Shown: positions 1 through 9,269 of the stretch, one piece after another
Numbering within the stretch: the first letter of the stretch is position 1
How the letters are laid out: every line of letters starts with the position of its first letter
Assembly: GCF_043226085.1 (NCBI RefSeq)
Contig: NZ_CP171225.1
Coordinates: 2,294,001 to 2,358,000, forward strand
From: Amaricoccus sp003258405
Lineage (GTDB): Bacteria > Pseudomonadota > Alphaproteobacteria > Rhodobacterales > Rhodobacteraceae
Direction of reading: 5' to 3'
Length of the DNA stretch: 64,000 nucleotides
Translations under genes and position numbers: made by a program
Notes under the pieces: model-generated
Told to the model about the DNA's origin: nothing
What the model saw: the letters and a program-made list of their open reading frames with translations, nothing else
Database searches by the model: none

Positions 1-17
1 TCGCGGAGGGGGCTCTG

Positions 18-641
18 ATGGCGGTTCCGGTCAAGGGGATGCTCTTCGAATACGGCCTGAGCCTGCCGCCGCTCGCGCTGATCTTCGATTTCAATCCGCA
101 GACGATCTCGCGCTCGCGCAATGTCACGATCAAGATGGGCGACGCGCCGGGCAACCGGACGGGCTATGACTTCACCTCGCCGCTCGAGACGCCGCGGGTC
201 GCGCAGGGGGTCGAGCTCGCCGCCGAAGGCTTCTCGATCGACATCCTGCTCGATGCGACCGACAGGATGAACGACGGCGATCCGGTGGCGGCGAATTTCG
301 GCGTGCAGCCGCAGATCGACACCTTGCGCTCGATGGTCGAACCGAAGGCCCAGGGGCCGCTCGGGCTCCAGACGCTCGCGGCCCTCGGCGGCGGGGGCGC
401 GCGGGCCTTCGAGCGGCAGGAGACCGCCTCGGTGCTCATCTTCGCCTGGGGGCTCCAGCTCATGCCGGTCTTTCTCACGGGCGTGACCCAGAAGGAGGCG
501 CTGCACCTGCCGAACCTCATGCCCTACCGCGCCGAGATGGGGCTGACCATGCAGGTGATCGAAAGCAACAACCCGTTCACCAATGCCGAAAAGGTCCGGC
601 AGACGGCGATGACCGCGCTCAACGCGGCAACCGGGTTCTGA
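18..641 (+). CDS. eCIS tube-initiator-like protein (Afp7 N-terminal type)
   Basis: A 207-residue protein resembling the contractile-injection-system tube-terminal protein that joins the inner tube to the baseplate hub (N-terminal half of Afp7-type proteins). It has no LysM domain of its own; that function appears to be in the next gene. No signal peptide or membrane segment is visible. A strong ribosome site (GGAGGGGG, bases 5-12) precedes the ATG. A TGA at 16-18 overlaps this start, suggesting that an upstream CIS gene ends there, outside the window. It is the first complete gene of a tightly packed + strand baseplate operon. The family call rests on overall resemblance plus gene order, not on a catalytic motif. 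Confidence 0.72.
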   Translation: MAVPVKGMLFEYGLSLPPLALIFDFNPQTISRSRNVTIKMGDAPGNRTGYDFTSPLETPRVAQGVELAAEGFSIDILLDATDRMNDGDPVAANFGVQPQIDTLRSMVEPKAQGPLGLQTLAALGGGGARAFERQETASVLIFAWGLQLMPVFLTGVTQKEALHLPNLMPYRAEMGLTMQVIESNNPFTNAEKVRQTAMTALNAATGF

Positions 642-652
642 GGGAGGGGGAA

Positions 653-997
653 ATGGCATTCTTCAAGGGATCCGATTACGCGCTCACCCCGCTCTTCGAG
701 CCGGATGCCCGCGGCGAGACGGTGTTCCGCGGCCTCCGCGCGCGGCGGCTGCGCCACCCGGAAGCGGTACTCGAACACACGGTCGCGCTGCGCGACCGGC
801 TCGACAGCGTGGCGCAGGAATATTTCGCCGAGAGCCGCGACTGGCGCTGGCTGGCGGAAGCGAACCCCGACGTGCTCTTTCCCGAGGATCTGCTCTGGAG
901 CCCCGCGGCGACCGAGCCGGAGGATCCTTCGGTCGAGATGGGCCATGCCCGCGTCGGCCGGGTGGTGATCGTGCCGCGCCGCAGGGAGGTGCCGTGA
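653..997 (+). CDS. LysM / phage tail protein X-like baseplate protein
   Basis: A 114-residue protein placed between the tube-initiator-like gene and the hub gene. Its middle (about residues 45-80) has the LysM/tail-protein-X pattern: a start like 'LDSVAQEYF', then 'WRWLAEANPD', then a loop ending in 'LLWSP'. In phage tails and eCIS this fold links tube and hub. In Afp7-type proteins LysM is fused to the preceding protein; here the two parts are separate genes 11 bases apart. The stop overlaps the next gene's GTGATG start, so translation is probably coupled. No enzymatic activity is expected. Confidence 0.7.
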   Translation: MAFFKGSDYALTPLFEPDARGETVFRGLRARRLRHPEAVLEHTVALRDRLDSVAQEYFAESRDWRWLAEANPDVLFPEDLLWSPAATEPEDPSVEMGHARVGRVVIVPRRREVP

Positions 998-2175
998 TGG
1001 TCGGGCTCTCGCTCTCGATCCCGGGGCTTCTCGATGCGGGCTTCCGCAACCCGCCCTCCTGCCTGATCGAGGCGGGGGTGGACCGCCGCGACATCGGCGC
1101 GGTCGCCCCGCTCGTCGCCAGCGTCGACATCCAGACGAGCCTCGAGGAGGCCGCCTCCGGCACCATCGTGATCGAGGACCGCCGGGGCAGCGACGGCAAG
1201 TGGGTCGCGGCCGACAGCGGGCTTTTCGGCCGCTGGACCCCGATCCGGGTCTCGGCCGATTTCGGCGCGCATCAGGACGTGATCCTCGCGGGCTACATCC
1301 TCAAGCTCACGCCCGAGTATCCCGGCAACGCGGCGGAAGCGAAGCTCACCCTGGAGGTGCAGGACGAAAGCGCGGCGCTCTCGCGCGAGCAGATGCGCCG
1401 GGTCTGGGGCGAGGACGCGCCGATGTCGGACCGCGCGATCCTCACCGAGCTCGCCTCCGCCGCGGGGCTCGATGTCGATCCGCTTTCGGGCGAGGGCCAG
1501 TCGAGCCGGGCGCTCTCGCAGGAGGGCACGCCGATCCAGTTCCTGCGCGAGCGGGCCAAGGCCAACGGCTACGAACTCATCTTCCACGACGGGACGATCT
1601 GGTTCGGACGGAAGCGGCTCGAAGCGGAGCCCCAGGCGCCGATCCTTGTCTATGCCGGGCGCGACACCAACTGCCGCAACTTCACACTCGGCGACAGCGC
1701 CGACACCCCCGACGCGGTGCGCGCCGACATGGCCCCGCGCGAAGAGGGCGCGACGCCCGAGGCGGTGACGCTCACGCCCGACGAGCCCGTGCTGGGGAGC
1801 AGCCCGGCGGGTGAGGAAGGCGCGGGGCTCGGAACGCCCTCGGTCTGGCGGGTGGGTGCGGAGGGCGACGAGACGCCGGAGGAACGCACGGCGCGGGCGC
1901 AGGCGCTGGTCAACGAACACGCCTTCAAGCTTCACGGCTCGGGCGAGCTCGATGGCGCGGTCTACGGCCACGTGCTCCGGCCCGGCACCCCGGTGACGAT
2001 CGACGGCGCGGGCCCGCGCTATGGCGGGCTCTGGTATGTGGCGAAGGTTGCCCACCAGCTTACCATCGAGGGTTACACCCAGACCTTCGAGGTGATGCGC
2101 AACGGAACCGGCGAGGGCCGCTCGGCGGCCGGGCCGCTTTCGGCCGCGGCATCGGCCCTCGCCGGGCTGTTCTAG
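994..2175 (+). CDS. baseplate hub protein, phage late-control D (gpD)-like
   Basis: A 393-residue homologue of phage late-control protein D / the gp27-like half of VgrG, which forms the trimeric hub under the tube. Typical features are the N-terminal 'ASVDIQTSLEEAASGTIVIED' region, the segment 'GVPI/GTPIQFLRERAKANGYELIFHDGTIWFG' around residues 170-205 and the late 'RPGTPVTIDGAGPRYGGLWYVAKVAHQL' region. The start is GTG at 994 or ATG at 997; both follow GGGAGGT at 984-990 and overlap the previous stop. In Afp8 and VgrG the hub and spike are one polypeptide; here the spike is the next gene, 15 bases downstream. Confidence 0.85.
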   Translation: MMVGLSLSIPGLLDAGFRNPPSCLIEAGVDRRDIGAVAPLVASVDIQTSLEEAASGTIVIEDRRGSDGKWVAADSGLFGRWTPIRVSADFGAHQDVILAGYILKLTPEYPGNAAEAKLTLEVQDESAALSREQMRRVWGEDAPMSDRAILTELASAAGLDVDPLSGEGQSSRALSQEGTPIQFLRERAKANGYELIFHDGTIWFGRKRLEAEPQAPILVYAGRDTNCRNFTLGDSADTPDAVRADMAPREEGATPEAVTLTPDEPVLGSSPAGEEGAGLGTPSVWRVGAEGDETPEERTARAQALVNEHAFKLHGSGELDGAVYGHVLRPGTPVTIDGAGPRYGGLWYVAKVAHQLTIEGYTQTFEVMRNGTGEGRSAAGPLSAAASALAGLF

Positions 2176-2190
2176 GGAGGGAGGGGCGCG

Positions 2191-3012
2191 ATGATGGACG
2201 AATTCCAGCTTCTCGAGGACACCGCCCGGCGCCAGGCGACGAAATACTGGGGCAAGTATCGCGGCAATGTCGTGGATGTGGCTGATCCCGAGAACCGGGG
2301 ACGGATCAAGGTGACGGTGCCATCGGTGCTCGGCGAGAACCCCTCGCAATGGGCGGAGCCGGCCTTTCCGTATGGCGGCGGCTCGGGTTTCGGCTGGATC
2401 GCGGTGCCGCCGGTCAACGCCGCGGTGTTCGTCGAATTCATCGAGGGCGATTCCTCGGCACCGGTCTGGACCGGCACGCTCTGGCGGACCGCAAGCGAGG
2501 TCGCCGAGCAGCATACCGGGCAGGAGACCAAGGTCTTCCGCACCGAGAGCGGCCACCGGCTCGTCTTCGACGACACCTCCGGGTCGGAGCTGGTGACGCT
2601 CCACTCCGCCGCGGATGCGGTGCTCGAGATGGACAGCCAGGGGTCGATCGCGCTCACGGATTCGGCCGGCGCGCATGTGACGATCGACGCAAGCGGCGGC
2701 GAGATCGTCATCGAGGATGCGAACGGCAATTCGATCACCCTCTCGGCCTCGGGCATCGCCTGTGCCGACGCCTCCGGCAACACGATCGAGACGAGCGCGG
2801 GCGGCGTCACCGTCTCGGGCACCACGGTGAAGATCGAAGGCCAGTCGGTCTCGCTGGGCGGCGCGGGGGGCGAGCCGCTCATCAAGGGACAGAGCTTCAT
2901 GGCGCTCTTCAATGCCCATACCCACAACTGCACGGCGCCGGGCTCGCCCTCCGGGCCGCCGCTCGCGCCGCTCACACCGGGCACGATGACAACGAAGACG
3001 GTGGCGTCATGA
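2191..3012 (+). CDS. baseplate spike protein, gp5/gpV-like OB-fold plus beta-helix
   Basis: A 273-residue central spike protein. Residues about 20-110 form a gp5/VgrG OB-fold ('YRGNVVDVADPENRGRIKV', 'GFGWIAVPPVNAAVFVEFIEGD', 'PVWTGTLW'). Residues about 115-230 are short beta-strand repeats (alternating 'VTIDASGG', 'IVIEDANG', 'ITLSASG', 'VTVSGTTV') expected to make the needle-like beta-helix. The last 35 residues ('FNAHTHNCTAPGSPSG') match the usual end of phage spike proteins. No PAAR gene is seen in the window, so this protein may form the tip itself or bind a PAAR protein encoded elsewhere. Its stop overlaps the gp25 start (ATGA). Confidence 0.86.
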   Translation: MMDEFQLLEDTARRQATKYWGKYRGNVVDVADPENRGRIKVTVPSVLGENPSQWAEPAFPYGGGSGFGWIAVPPVNAAVFVEFIEGDSSAPVWTGTLWRTASEVAEQHTGQETKVFRTESGHRLVFDDTSGSELVTLHSAADAVLEMDSQGSIALTDSAGAHVTIDASGGEIVIEDANGNSITLSASGIACADASGNTIETSAGGVTVSGTTVKIEGQSVSLGGAGGEPLIKGQSFMALFNAHTHNCTAPGSPSGPPLAPLTPGTMTTKTVAS

Positions 3013-3407
3013 GCGGCCAGATCGAGACCCGCCTGCCCCGCACGGCCTACATGGCCTTCCCGTTCCGGCTGACGGCGGAGGGGCCGGCGGTGGCGAGCCG
3101 CATGGAGCATATCCGGCACCAGGTCGAGCAGGTGCTCTTCACCTCGCCCGGCGAGCGGGTGTTCCGGCCCGAATTCGGCTTCGGGGCGCGGCGGCATGTC
3201 TTCGAGCCCAATGCGACGTCGCTCTGGGAGCTCGCGCGCAACCGGCTCTTCGGCTCGCTTGCGGAGGCTCTGGCGGGCGAGGTCGATCCGAAGACGATCA
3301 AGGTCGAGGTGGGGCCCGGGCCGGGCCAGCCCGAGGTGCTGCTGGTGCAGATCACCTACACGATCGCGGCCCTGCAGAAGGAGGAGCGCCTGAGCATCCA
3401 GCTCTAG
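3009..3407 (+). CDS. baseplate wedge protein, GPW/gp25 family
   Basis: A 132-residue gp25-like protein (Afp9/TssE type) that starts sheath assembly on the baseplate. It shows the family signature 'VEQVLFTSPGERVFRPEFGFG' around residues 38-58 and a C-terminal beta-rich part ('EVLLVQITYTIAAL'). I chose the ATG at 3009 because it overlaps the spike gene's stop (ATGA) and gives the usual family length. The same reading frame is open far upstream, but only by chance across the spike gene. It is essential for sheath docking in well-studied CIS. Confidence 0.9.
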   Translation: MSGQIETRLPRTAYMAFPFRLTAEGPAVASRMEHIRHQVEQVLFTSPGERVFRPEFGFGARRHVFEPNATSLWELARNRLFGSLAEALAGEVDPKTIKVEVGPGPGQPEVLLVQITYTIAALQKEERLSIQL

Positions 3408-3458
3408 CGCGCGGCGAACCGGGCCAAGCGCGGCCCGCGGAGAAACGGTGAGGAGACG

Positions 3459-4658
3459 ATGGCAGAGCTCCCGGACCCAAGGCTGATCTTCGACAACGGC
3501 TGCCCCGACTGCGGCGAGCGGCAGGCCGTGCTGCCGCCGCCGATCCCGGGCGTGCCCGACAATTTCGACTGGAAGGCACGGGACTACGACAGCCTGCGGC
3601 TCTTCCTCATGCAGGAGCTCGCCCACCGCTTCCCCGAGCGCCGGCGCTGGACACCGGCCGACATGGAGGTGGTGATCGTCGAGCTCCTGGCCGCCGCCTT
3701 CGACCGGGCAAGCCACGCCATCGACGCGGTGCAGGCCGAACGGTATCTCGACAGCGCCCGGCGGCCGCAATCGGTGCGGCGGCTGCTGAAGCTCATCGGC
3801 TACGACGCCGCCGAACGGGTGCGCGACGATGTGCTCGCCGCCCTGCCCCCGGTGCCCGGAGGGGCGGCGGAGAGCCGCGAGGAGAAGCTCGAGCGGCTCT
3901 GGCGGCTCGAGCCGGCCCGGATGGAAGCCGCCCGCGCCGAGGGCCCGCGCCGGGTCGCCGAGCAGCAGCGCATGGTGACGCTCGAGGATTGCGAAGCGGT
4001 GCTGTCGGCCCATCCGCTGGTCGCCCGCGCCCAGGCGCGGCTGGTCTGGACCGGGGCCTGGAACACCATCCTGGTCTCCGCCCTGCTCGAGGCCGATCGC
4101 GATCTCGACACGGCGCTGCCCGCGCCCGGCACCAATGCCGAGGCCGATCTGCTCTGGGGCGCGATCCGCAACTTCCATCTCGACAACGGGCTCGCGCTGC
4201 CGCCCGAGGGCGCCGCGGTCACGCCCCGGCGGCTGCTGCGCATCCTGATCGAGCGGCGGCGGATGATCGGCTCGGAGGTATTTCTCGAAACCGCGAAGCC
4301 CGCCGCCATCGCCTTCACCCTCTCGGTGCGGGCAAAGCCCGGCTATTTCCGCAGCGAGATGCGCCAGGCGCTCGCGGATGTCTTTTCCGCCGACGAGGGC
4401 GGCTTCTTCGAACCCGGGCGGCTCGATTTCGGCGAGGATCTCTTCGCCTCGGACATCATCGATGCGGCGATGGCGGTGGAGGGCGTGGCGGTCGCCTGCC
4501 TCAACCGCTTCAAGCGCGTGGGCTCGGGCTGGCCCGATCGCAGCGCCGCGGGCTTCATCCCGGTGGCCGATGACGAATACGTCCGCTGCCTCAACCGGCG
4601 CGGCGCACCCGAGACCGGGTATTTCCGGCTGATCGTCAACGGGGGAGAGGTGGGATGA
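3459..4658 (+). CDS. baseplate J-like wedge protein (shorter copy, Afp11-type position)
   Basis: A 399-residue baseplate wedge protein. The N-terminus has a CxxC pair (GCPDCGE, about residues 19-25) and the phrase 'FDWKARDYDSLRLFLMQEL', common to the shorter of the two J-like proteins in eCIS and related tail clusters. The C-terminal third ('VRAKPGYFRSEMRQALADVFS', 'DLFASDIIDAAMAVEGV') is the gpJ fold. Together with the next, larger J-like gene it should form the wedge heterodimer (gp6/gp7 or Afp11/Afp12 equivalents). It is preceded by 51 bases containing a ribosome site (GGTGAGGAG) and ends in an ATGA overlap with the next gene. Confidence 0.8.
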   Translation: MAELPDPRLIFDNGCPDCGERQAVLPPPIPGVPDNFDWKARDYDSLRLFLMQELAHRFPERRRWTPADMEVVIVELLAAAFDRASHAIDAVQAERYLDSARRPQSVRRLLKLIGYDAAERVRDDVLAALPPVPGGAAESREEKLERLWRLEPARMEAARAEGPRRVAEQQRMVTLEDCEAVLSAHPLVARAQARLVWTGAWNTILVSALLEADRDLDTALPAPGTNAEADLLWGAIRNFHLDNGLALPPEGAAVTPRRLLRILIERRRMIGSEVFLETAKPAAIAFTLSVRAKPGYFRSEMRQALADVFSADEGGFFEPGRLDFGEDLFASDIIDAAMAVEGVAVACLNRFKRVGSGWPDRSAAGFIPVADDEYVRCLNRRGAPETGYFRLIVNGGEVG

Positions 4659-7618
4659 GCGACGTTCCGGAGCGCCCCGACAAGCTCATGGATCTCACGC
4701 GCTGGAACCGCGCCGGGCTCTCGCGCTTCACCTATGTCGATGGCGATGCCGCCACCTGGCTCGAGGAGCTGCGCCTCGCGATGCTGGGCCTCGTCGCGCG
4801 CGGGGCACCGATGGAGGAACGGCGGCCCGAGACCTGGCGCGGGCGCTTCTCGCTTGACCCCGCGGACTGGCCAACGGCGGAGGAGCGCGCGGCCTTCGAG
4901 CGCACCCTTGCCTGGACGAGCCTCGCCCGCCCCTGGCCCGACCGGCCGGAGACGTCCCGGCGGCGCAATGCGCGCCTGCTGGCGCAATACGGCGCGGCGC
5001 GGGGGGATTACGGCTGGGAAACCCTGCGCGCCGGGGCGCGGGCCTCTCATGTGCTGCTCGGCCATCTCGATGCCCTGGCCAACGAAGGCTATCTGCGCAC
5101 CGCGACCCAGTGGCAGAACCTCGCCCGGCTCGCGGCAATGGTGAACCATCAGCCCGCACCCCCAAGCTCGGCGCTCACCTCCGTCGGCCTCCTCGTCGAT
5201 CCGACCGAGGATGGCAGCGCGGTGGAGATCCCGCGCGGGCTCGCGATGAAGCACACGCCCCCCGAAGGCGGCGCGCCTGTGGTCTTCGAGACGCTGGAGC
5301 GGATCACGGTGCATGCGGCCCTGAGCGCGGCCCGCGCGACCGGCTGGGATGCGGACCCGAGCCCGCTCGCAAGCCCCGATCTCTGGCTCGACGACGGCAA
5401 GGCCGAGCTCGCGCCCGGTGCGCTCGGGGTGCTGGCGGCCGCGTCGGGGGCGGGGGGCGTGGACGGCGTCCTCCTCACGGGCGTTGCCCGCGATGCGGCG
5501 GCCGGGCGGGCAGAGATCGCACTCGGCGAGGCCGAGCTCGCCTGGACCCGCGGCGCGGTGGTGCTGCATGTCGATCCGAAGGCGGTGCGCCGGGGTCTGC
5601 CGCGTTCGACGCCCGGCGTTCTGGTGCTGAAGCTCGATACCGCGTCGAACTACCCGATCGACAGCGTGATCCGCCTGCACTACCCGGGCGATTCCGAACA
5701 GCTGCGCGTGACCGGCACGGCCGACGGGCACCTGAAACTTGCCACCGACAACGATTTCACTCTGGACCACGGCACCGCCGTCACCGTCGAGACCCTGGTG
5801 CCGGTGACGGGAACCAGCAGCGGCGATCTGATCGTCTCGCACGAACTCGGCAAGGTCGCCTTCTTCGTCGATACCCTCGGCGCGGTGGTTGAGACCGAGG
5901 GCGACGAGGAACCCGCGCTCGATGCCGACGACAACGAGGTCGGCATTCTCGGCTTTCGGTTCGGCGAGATCTCGAGCGCGCTCGGGTTTCTCTACATGCC
6001 GACGAAGGGTGCGAAGCGTGAGGCGGCGACGGTGGTCGCGGCCCCACCGGCGGTCGTGCCCGACGCACCGGCGCCCCAGCGGATCGTGAGCTTTGCGGGC
6101 AAGCCGCCGAAGGGGCTCGCCATCGGCGATCTCATGGTCCGGCGCCCGGCAACGGGCGGGCCGGTGCAGGGGTTGCGCATCGAGGGGGTGGCCATCGGCA
6201 AGGACGCCTATGCGCTCCAGTTTTACGCCGAGATGCCGGGCGGCTCCGGCTTCGAGCCGGATGCGCATGAGTTCCATGGGCCGATGACGCGGGGCCTGCG
6301 CCCGGCCGATCATGACCGCAACCCCGAGCCCGCCTTCGAGGGGCGCAAGATCCGCCTCGCGGCACCGCCCGTCGCGGCGCAGGTGCTGATCCGGCTCGGG
6401 CGCAAGGTGCTGATCGAGGACGAGCGGGGGATCCTGGCCCCGGTGCTCGCCGCCGTGGCCGAGGCCGGCGCCGCGGCGGATGCGCTCGAGATCACGCTCG
6501 AGCCCGCCGAGGGGCTCGCGGGCTTCCTGCGCGGCTGGACGGTGCTCAATCTCAACACGCTGCTTGCGGGCCATGGCGAGACGAAGAGCCCGAAGGTGCT
6601 GGGCTCGGGGGATGCCGAGCGCGCGGCACAGAGCTTTGCCTTCGCCCAGCGCGAGGTGAGCTTCGTGCCCTCCTCGGTCGCCGAAACCGGGGTCGCACCC
6701 GACATGGACGTGACGGTCGACGGCACGCTCTGGACCTATCGCGACCTGATCGATCCGGAGGCGGACGGGACGGAAAGCTGGTCCTCCGCGCTCGCCGAGG
6801 ACGGCTCGCTGATGATCCACTTCCGGCGGCGGCTGACGACCGGGACCGACAATGTCGTCGTGCGCCGGTTCCGCACCGGGGTGGGGCCCGGCGGCTGGGT
6901 GCCCGCGCGCGGCTTTACAAAGCCGATGAAGAAGCACCGCTGGGTGCGGGCGATCACCCAGCCCTTCGCCGCGACCGGTGGGGCGGCGCGCGAGCCGGTC
7001 GAGGATATCCGCGTCAACGCCCCGGCCCGGCTCGCCGCGAATGGCCGGGCCGTCAGCCTTAAGGATTTCGAGCGGATCTGCCGCCGTCGCTCGGACATCT
7101 GGCAGGCCCGCGCCCATCCGATCACCGATCCCGGCCGGGTCGAGACGGTGGGCCTCATTCTGGTGCCCGCCAATGGCGGCGGCATCGGCCCCGCGCTCGA
7201 TCTCGAGCTCCGGGGTTTCATCGAGGCGCGCGCGCTGCCGGGCATCCGCGTGGCGCTCGAACCCTACACGCAGGTCCGGCTCGTCATCGAGGCGACCGTC
7301 CGGGTCGATGTCGAGGCCCATGACCGCACGCAGGTGCAGGCCGCCGCCCAGGCCGCGCTGATCGAGACCTTCTCGCTTGTCCGGCGCGGGCTCGGCCAGC
7401 CGGTCTACATCGCCGAGGTCGCCGCGGCGCTCGAGCGCGTCGAGGGCGTGGAAACGGCGACGGTGCAGACCTTCGCCATTCCGGACCCGGGCGCGGTGCT
7501 GCGCGCGGCGAAGACGGGCGGCGCCTGGTCAGCCTATTTCCCGCATCCGCATCAGGTGATTTCCGCCGATCCGGCAACGGCGGTGACCGACATGGCGGTC
7601 AAGGTGGAGGCGCTCTGA
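4655..7618 (+). CDS. large baseplate J-like wedge protein
   Basis: A 987-residue putative baseplate assembly protein. The last 300 residues are clear gpJ: 'VRRFRTGVGPGGWVPARGF', 'VNAPARLAANGRAVSLKDFE', 'LILVPANGGG', then 'IYIAEVAAALERVEGV'-type ending. The first 650 residues carry the beta-rich insertions usual for the long J-like protein in eCIS/tail clusters. The ATGA overlap with the preceding gene and TGATG overlap with the following gene argue for one transcript with coupled translation. Structural role: the outer wedge that changes shape when the baseplate fires. No signal peptide or membrane segment. Confidence 0.86.
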   Translation: MSDVPERPDKLMDLTRWNRAGLSRFTYVDGDAATWLEELRLAMLGLVARGAPMEERRPETWRGRFSLDPADWPTAEERAAFERTLAWTSLARPWPDRPETSRRRNARLLAQYGAARGDYGWETLRAGARASHVLLGHLDALANEGYLRTATQWQNLARLAAMVNHQPAPPSSALTSVGLLVDPTEDGSAVEIPRGLAMKHTPPEGGAPVVFETLERITVHAALSAARATGWDADPSPLASPDLWLDDGKAELAPGALGVLAAASGAGGVDGVLLTGVARDAAAGRAEIALGEAELAWTRGAVVLHVDPKAVRRGLPRSTPGVLVLKLDTASNYPIDSVIRLHYPGDSEQLRVTGTADGHLKLATDNDFTLDHGTAVTVETLVPVTGTSSGDLIVSHELGKVAFFVDTLGAVVETEGDEEPALDADDNEVGILGFRFGEISSALGFLYMPTKGAKREAATVVAAPPAVVPDAPAPQRIVSFAGKPPKGLAIGDLMVRRPATGGPVQGLRIEGVAIGKDAYALQFYAEMPGGSGFEPDAHEFHGPMTRGLRPADHDRNPEPAFEGRKIRLAAPPVAAQVLIRLGRKVLIEDERGILAPVLAAVAEAGAAADALEITLEPAEGLAGFLRGWTVLNLNTLLAGHGETKSPKVLGSGDAERAAQSFAFAQREVSFVPSSVAETGVAPDMDVTVDGTLWTYRDLIDPEADGTESWSSALAEDGSLMIHFRRRLTTGTDNVVVRRFRTGVGPGGWVPARGFTKPMKKHRWVRAITQPFAATGGAAREPVEDIRVNAPARLAANGRAVSLKDFERICRRRSDIWQARAHPITDPGRVETVGLILVPANGGGIGPALDLELRGFIEARALPGIRVALEPYTQVRLVIEATVRVDVEAHDRTQVQAAAQAALIETFSLVRRGLGQPVYIAEVAAALERVEGVETATVQTFAIPDPGAVLRAAKTGGAWSAYFPHPHQVISADPATAVTDMAVKVEAL

Positions 7619-9255
7619 TGGATCCCTCGCAACTCCGCAGCCGGGCCGGAAAGCTCCTCTACCGGGAGCTGCCGGAAGAATACCGCTTCCGCGATCCGCA
7701 TCCGGTCGCGGGCGATCTGGGCGATCTCGAAGCCTTCCTCCACGGCTTCGGCCATCTGCTCGATCTCATCCGCGGCACCACCGAACAGGCCTATGCCGAC
7801 GCGTTTGCCGAGCCTGCCGACAACGGCCGCGCGATCCAGCCCTGGCTGATCCCCTATCTCGCCGAACTGGTCGGCGCCGAGCTCCGCGCCCCGGATCCGG
7901 AGGCCCGGCGGCAGGAGCTCAACGAGACGGTATCGTGGTACAAGTCCAAGGGCTCGCTGCGCTCGATCGACGAGATTTCCGACGTGATCGCGGGCGACGA
8001 GACGGTGGTGGTCGAGGGCTGGCGGCGGACGCTGACAACGCCCCGCATGAGCCTGCCGCCCTTCACCGCACCGCTGGAAGCGATGGGCGACGGCGATCCC
8101 GCCGCGGCCCCCGGCCTGCCGCAGGGCACGCCCGAGGGCTTCATCAACCGCGCGATCGTCGATGCCGACGGCTCCGACCCGCTGCACGCGATCCGCATCC
8201 CGCGCCGCGACGGCTTCGGCCGCACGATCGCGCCCGAGACCGTCTACTGGCGCCCGCTGGCGCGGCGGGGCACGCCCTGCTTTCCGGGCGCCTACGACGA
8301 CACCTCGCTCAGGACACCCGACCTGCGCGCGACCCCCACCCGCACGACCGGGCCGCATCCGCGCCGGACCCTCGTCCATGTCCGCCCGCCCGAGGGCTTC
8401 TTCGCCCGCGGGGTGAACGGGACGCTCGCCCCGACCACGGCCGATCTCGCGGTGGATCCGGCGGAGACCCGGACGCAGGTCTTCGGACCGCGCGAGGTTC
8501 TGGAGGCGCTTGGAGTGCTCGAAGATCTGCTGATCGACGGCGCGCTGGTGCTGCCCGACCGGCTGATGCTCACCGGTGATCTCACGGTGCCCGCGGGGAC
8601 CGATCTAGTGTGCGAGGATCTGCTCTTTGCCGGCACGATCCGGCTCGAGGACGAAACGGCGCGCGCGGCCTTCCGCCGCTGCGCGATAGACCGGCTCGTG
8701 ATCGCCCACCCGACCGACGAGCCCGCCGTGAAGGCGCAGGATTGCCTCTTCAATGCGATCCGCGGCGGTGTCGGCTTTGCCGAGCTGGTCTATTGCACCG
8801 TTCTGGAGGAAACCGAGCTCGAGCGGCTGCACGCCTCGGACTGCGTCTTCGCGGGGCCGCTGCCCGATCTCGACTGCGCGGGCGAGACGACCTGCATCCG
8901 CTTCTCGCGCGTGCCCGATCTCTCGGCGCTCGCGGGGTGCGCGGCGGAGAACGCGCCCTCCAACACCGATGACGATCCGAATTTCATCCAGCTCTGGTTC
9001 GAGGAAGGCGACGGCTCCGTGCTCCGGCCCGCGCTCTTCGGCGAGCCCGGCGCCGGGGTGCTCGATCTCGCCAGTTCCGATGCCGTGCTCCGCGGCGCCG
9101 AGAACGAGGGCGAGATGGGCGCCTACAACCACCGCTTCCATGCCGCGCGCATCCGTGCCCTGCGGCTCAAGCTCGAGGATCACCTGCCGTTCGGGCAGGA
9201 GATCGCCATCCGCTACGATCCGTATCTCTCGCGCCCGCCGGCGCGGGCCGTCTGA
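7618..9255 (+). CDS. phage tail protein I-like baseplate protein with long C-terminal extension
   Basis: A 545-residue protein. The N-terminal 130 residues match tail protein I / gpI ('LLYRELPEEYRFRDP', 'DAFAEPADNGRAIQPWLIPYLAELVGAEL', 'NETVSWYKSKGSLRSIDEISDVI'). The remaining 400 residues are beta-rich with segments like 'TVPAGTDLVCEDLLFAGTIRLEDETA' and 'RRCAIDRLVIAHP', suggesting a right-handed beta-helix. GpI normally connects wedge proteins to fibres. No separate fibre gene is seen, so the extension may reach the periphery and serve receptor contact; that is inference. It starts one base before the previous stop ends. Confidence 0.75.
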   Translation: MDPSQLRSRAGKLLYRELPEEYRFRDPHPVAGDLGDLEAFLHGFGHLLDLIRGTTEQAYADAFAEPADNGRAIQPWLIPYLAELVGAELRAPDPEARRQELNETVSWYKSKGSLRSIDEISDVIAGDETVVVEGWRRTLTTPRMSLPPFTAPLEAMGDGDPAAAPGLPQGTPEGFINRAIVDADGSDPLHAIRIPRRDGFGRTIAPETVYWRPLARRGTPCFPGAYDDTSLRTPDLRATPTRTTGPHPRRTLVHVRPPEGFFARGVNGTLAPTTADLAVDPAETRTQVFGPREVLEALGVLEDLLIDGALVLPDRLMLTGDLTVPAGTDLVCEDLLFAGTIRLEDETARAAFRRCAIDRLVIAHPTDEPAVKAQDCLFNAIRGGVGFAELVYCTVLEETELERLHASDCVFAGPLPDLDCAGETTCIRFSRVPDLSALAGCAAENAPSNTDDDPNFIQLWFEEGDGSVLRPALFGEPGAGVLDLASSDAVLRGAENEGEMGAYNHRFHAARIRALRLKLEDHLPFGQEIAIRYDPYLSRPPARAV

Positions 9256-9269
9256 GGGGAGACGAGGCC

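Noticed and set aside
1..17. 3' end of an upstream gene
   Set aside because: A TGA at 16-18 probably ends an upstream CIS gene, but only five codons are visible, too few to call.
18..9255. An ordinary P2-like prophage
   Set aside because: Tail-like genes only; no integrase, terminase, capsid or lysis gene in view, and DUF4157 cargo and DUF6519-like gene favour a contractile injection system. The left side is outside the window, so this is not final.
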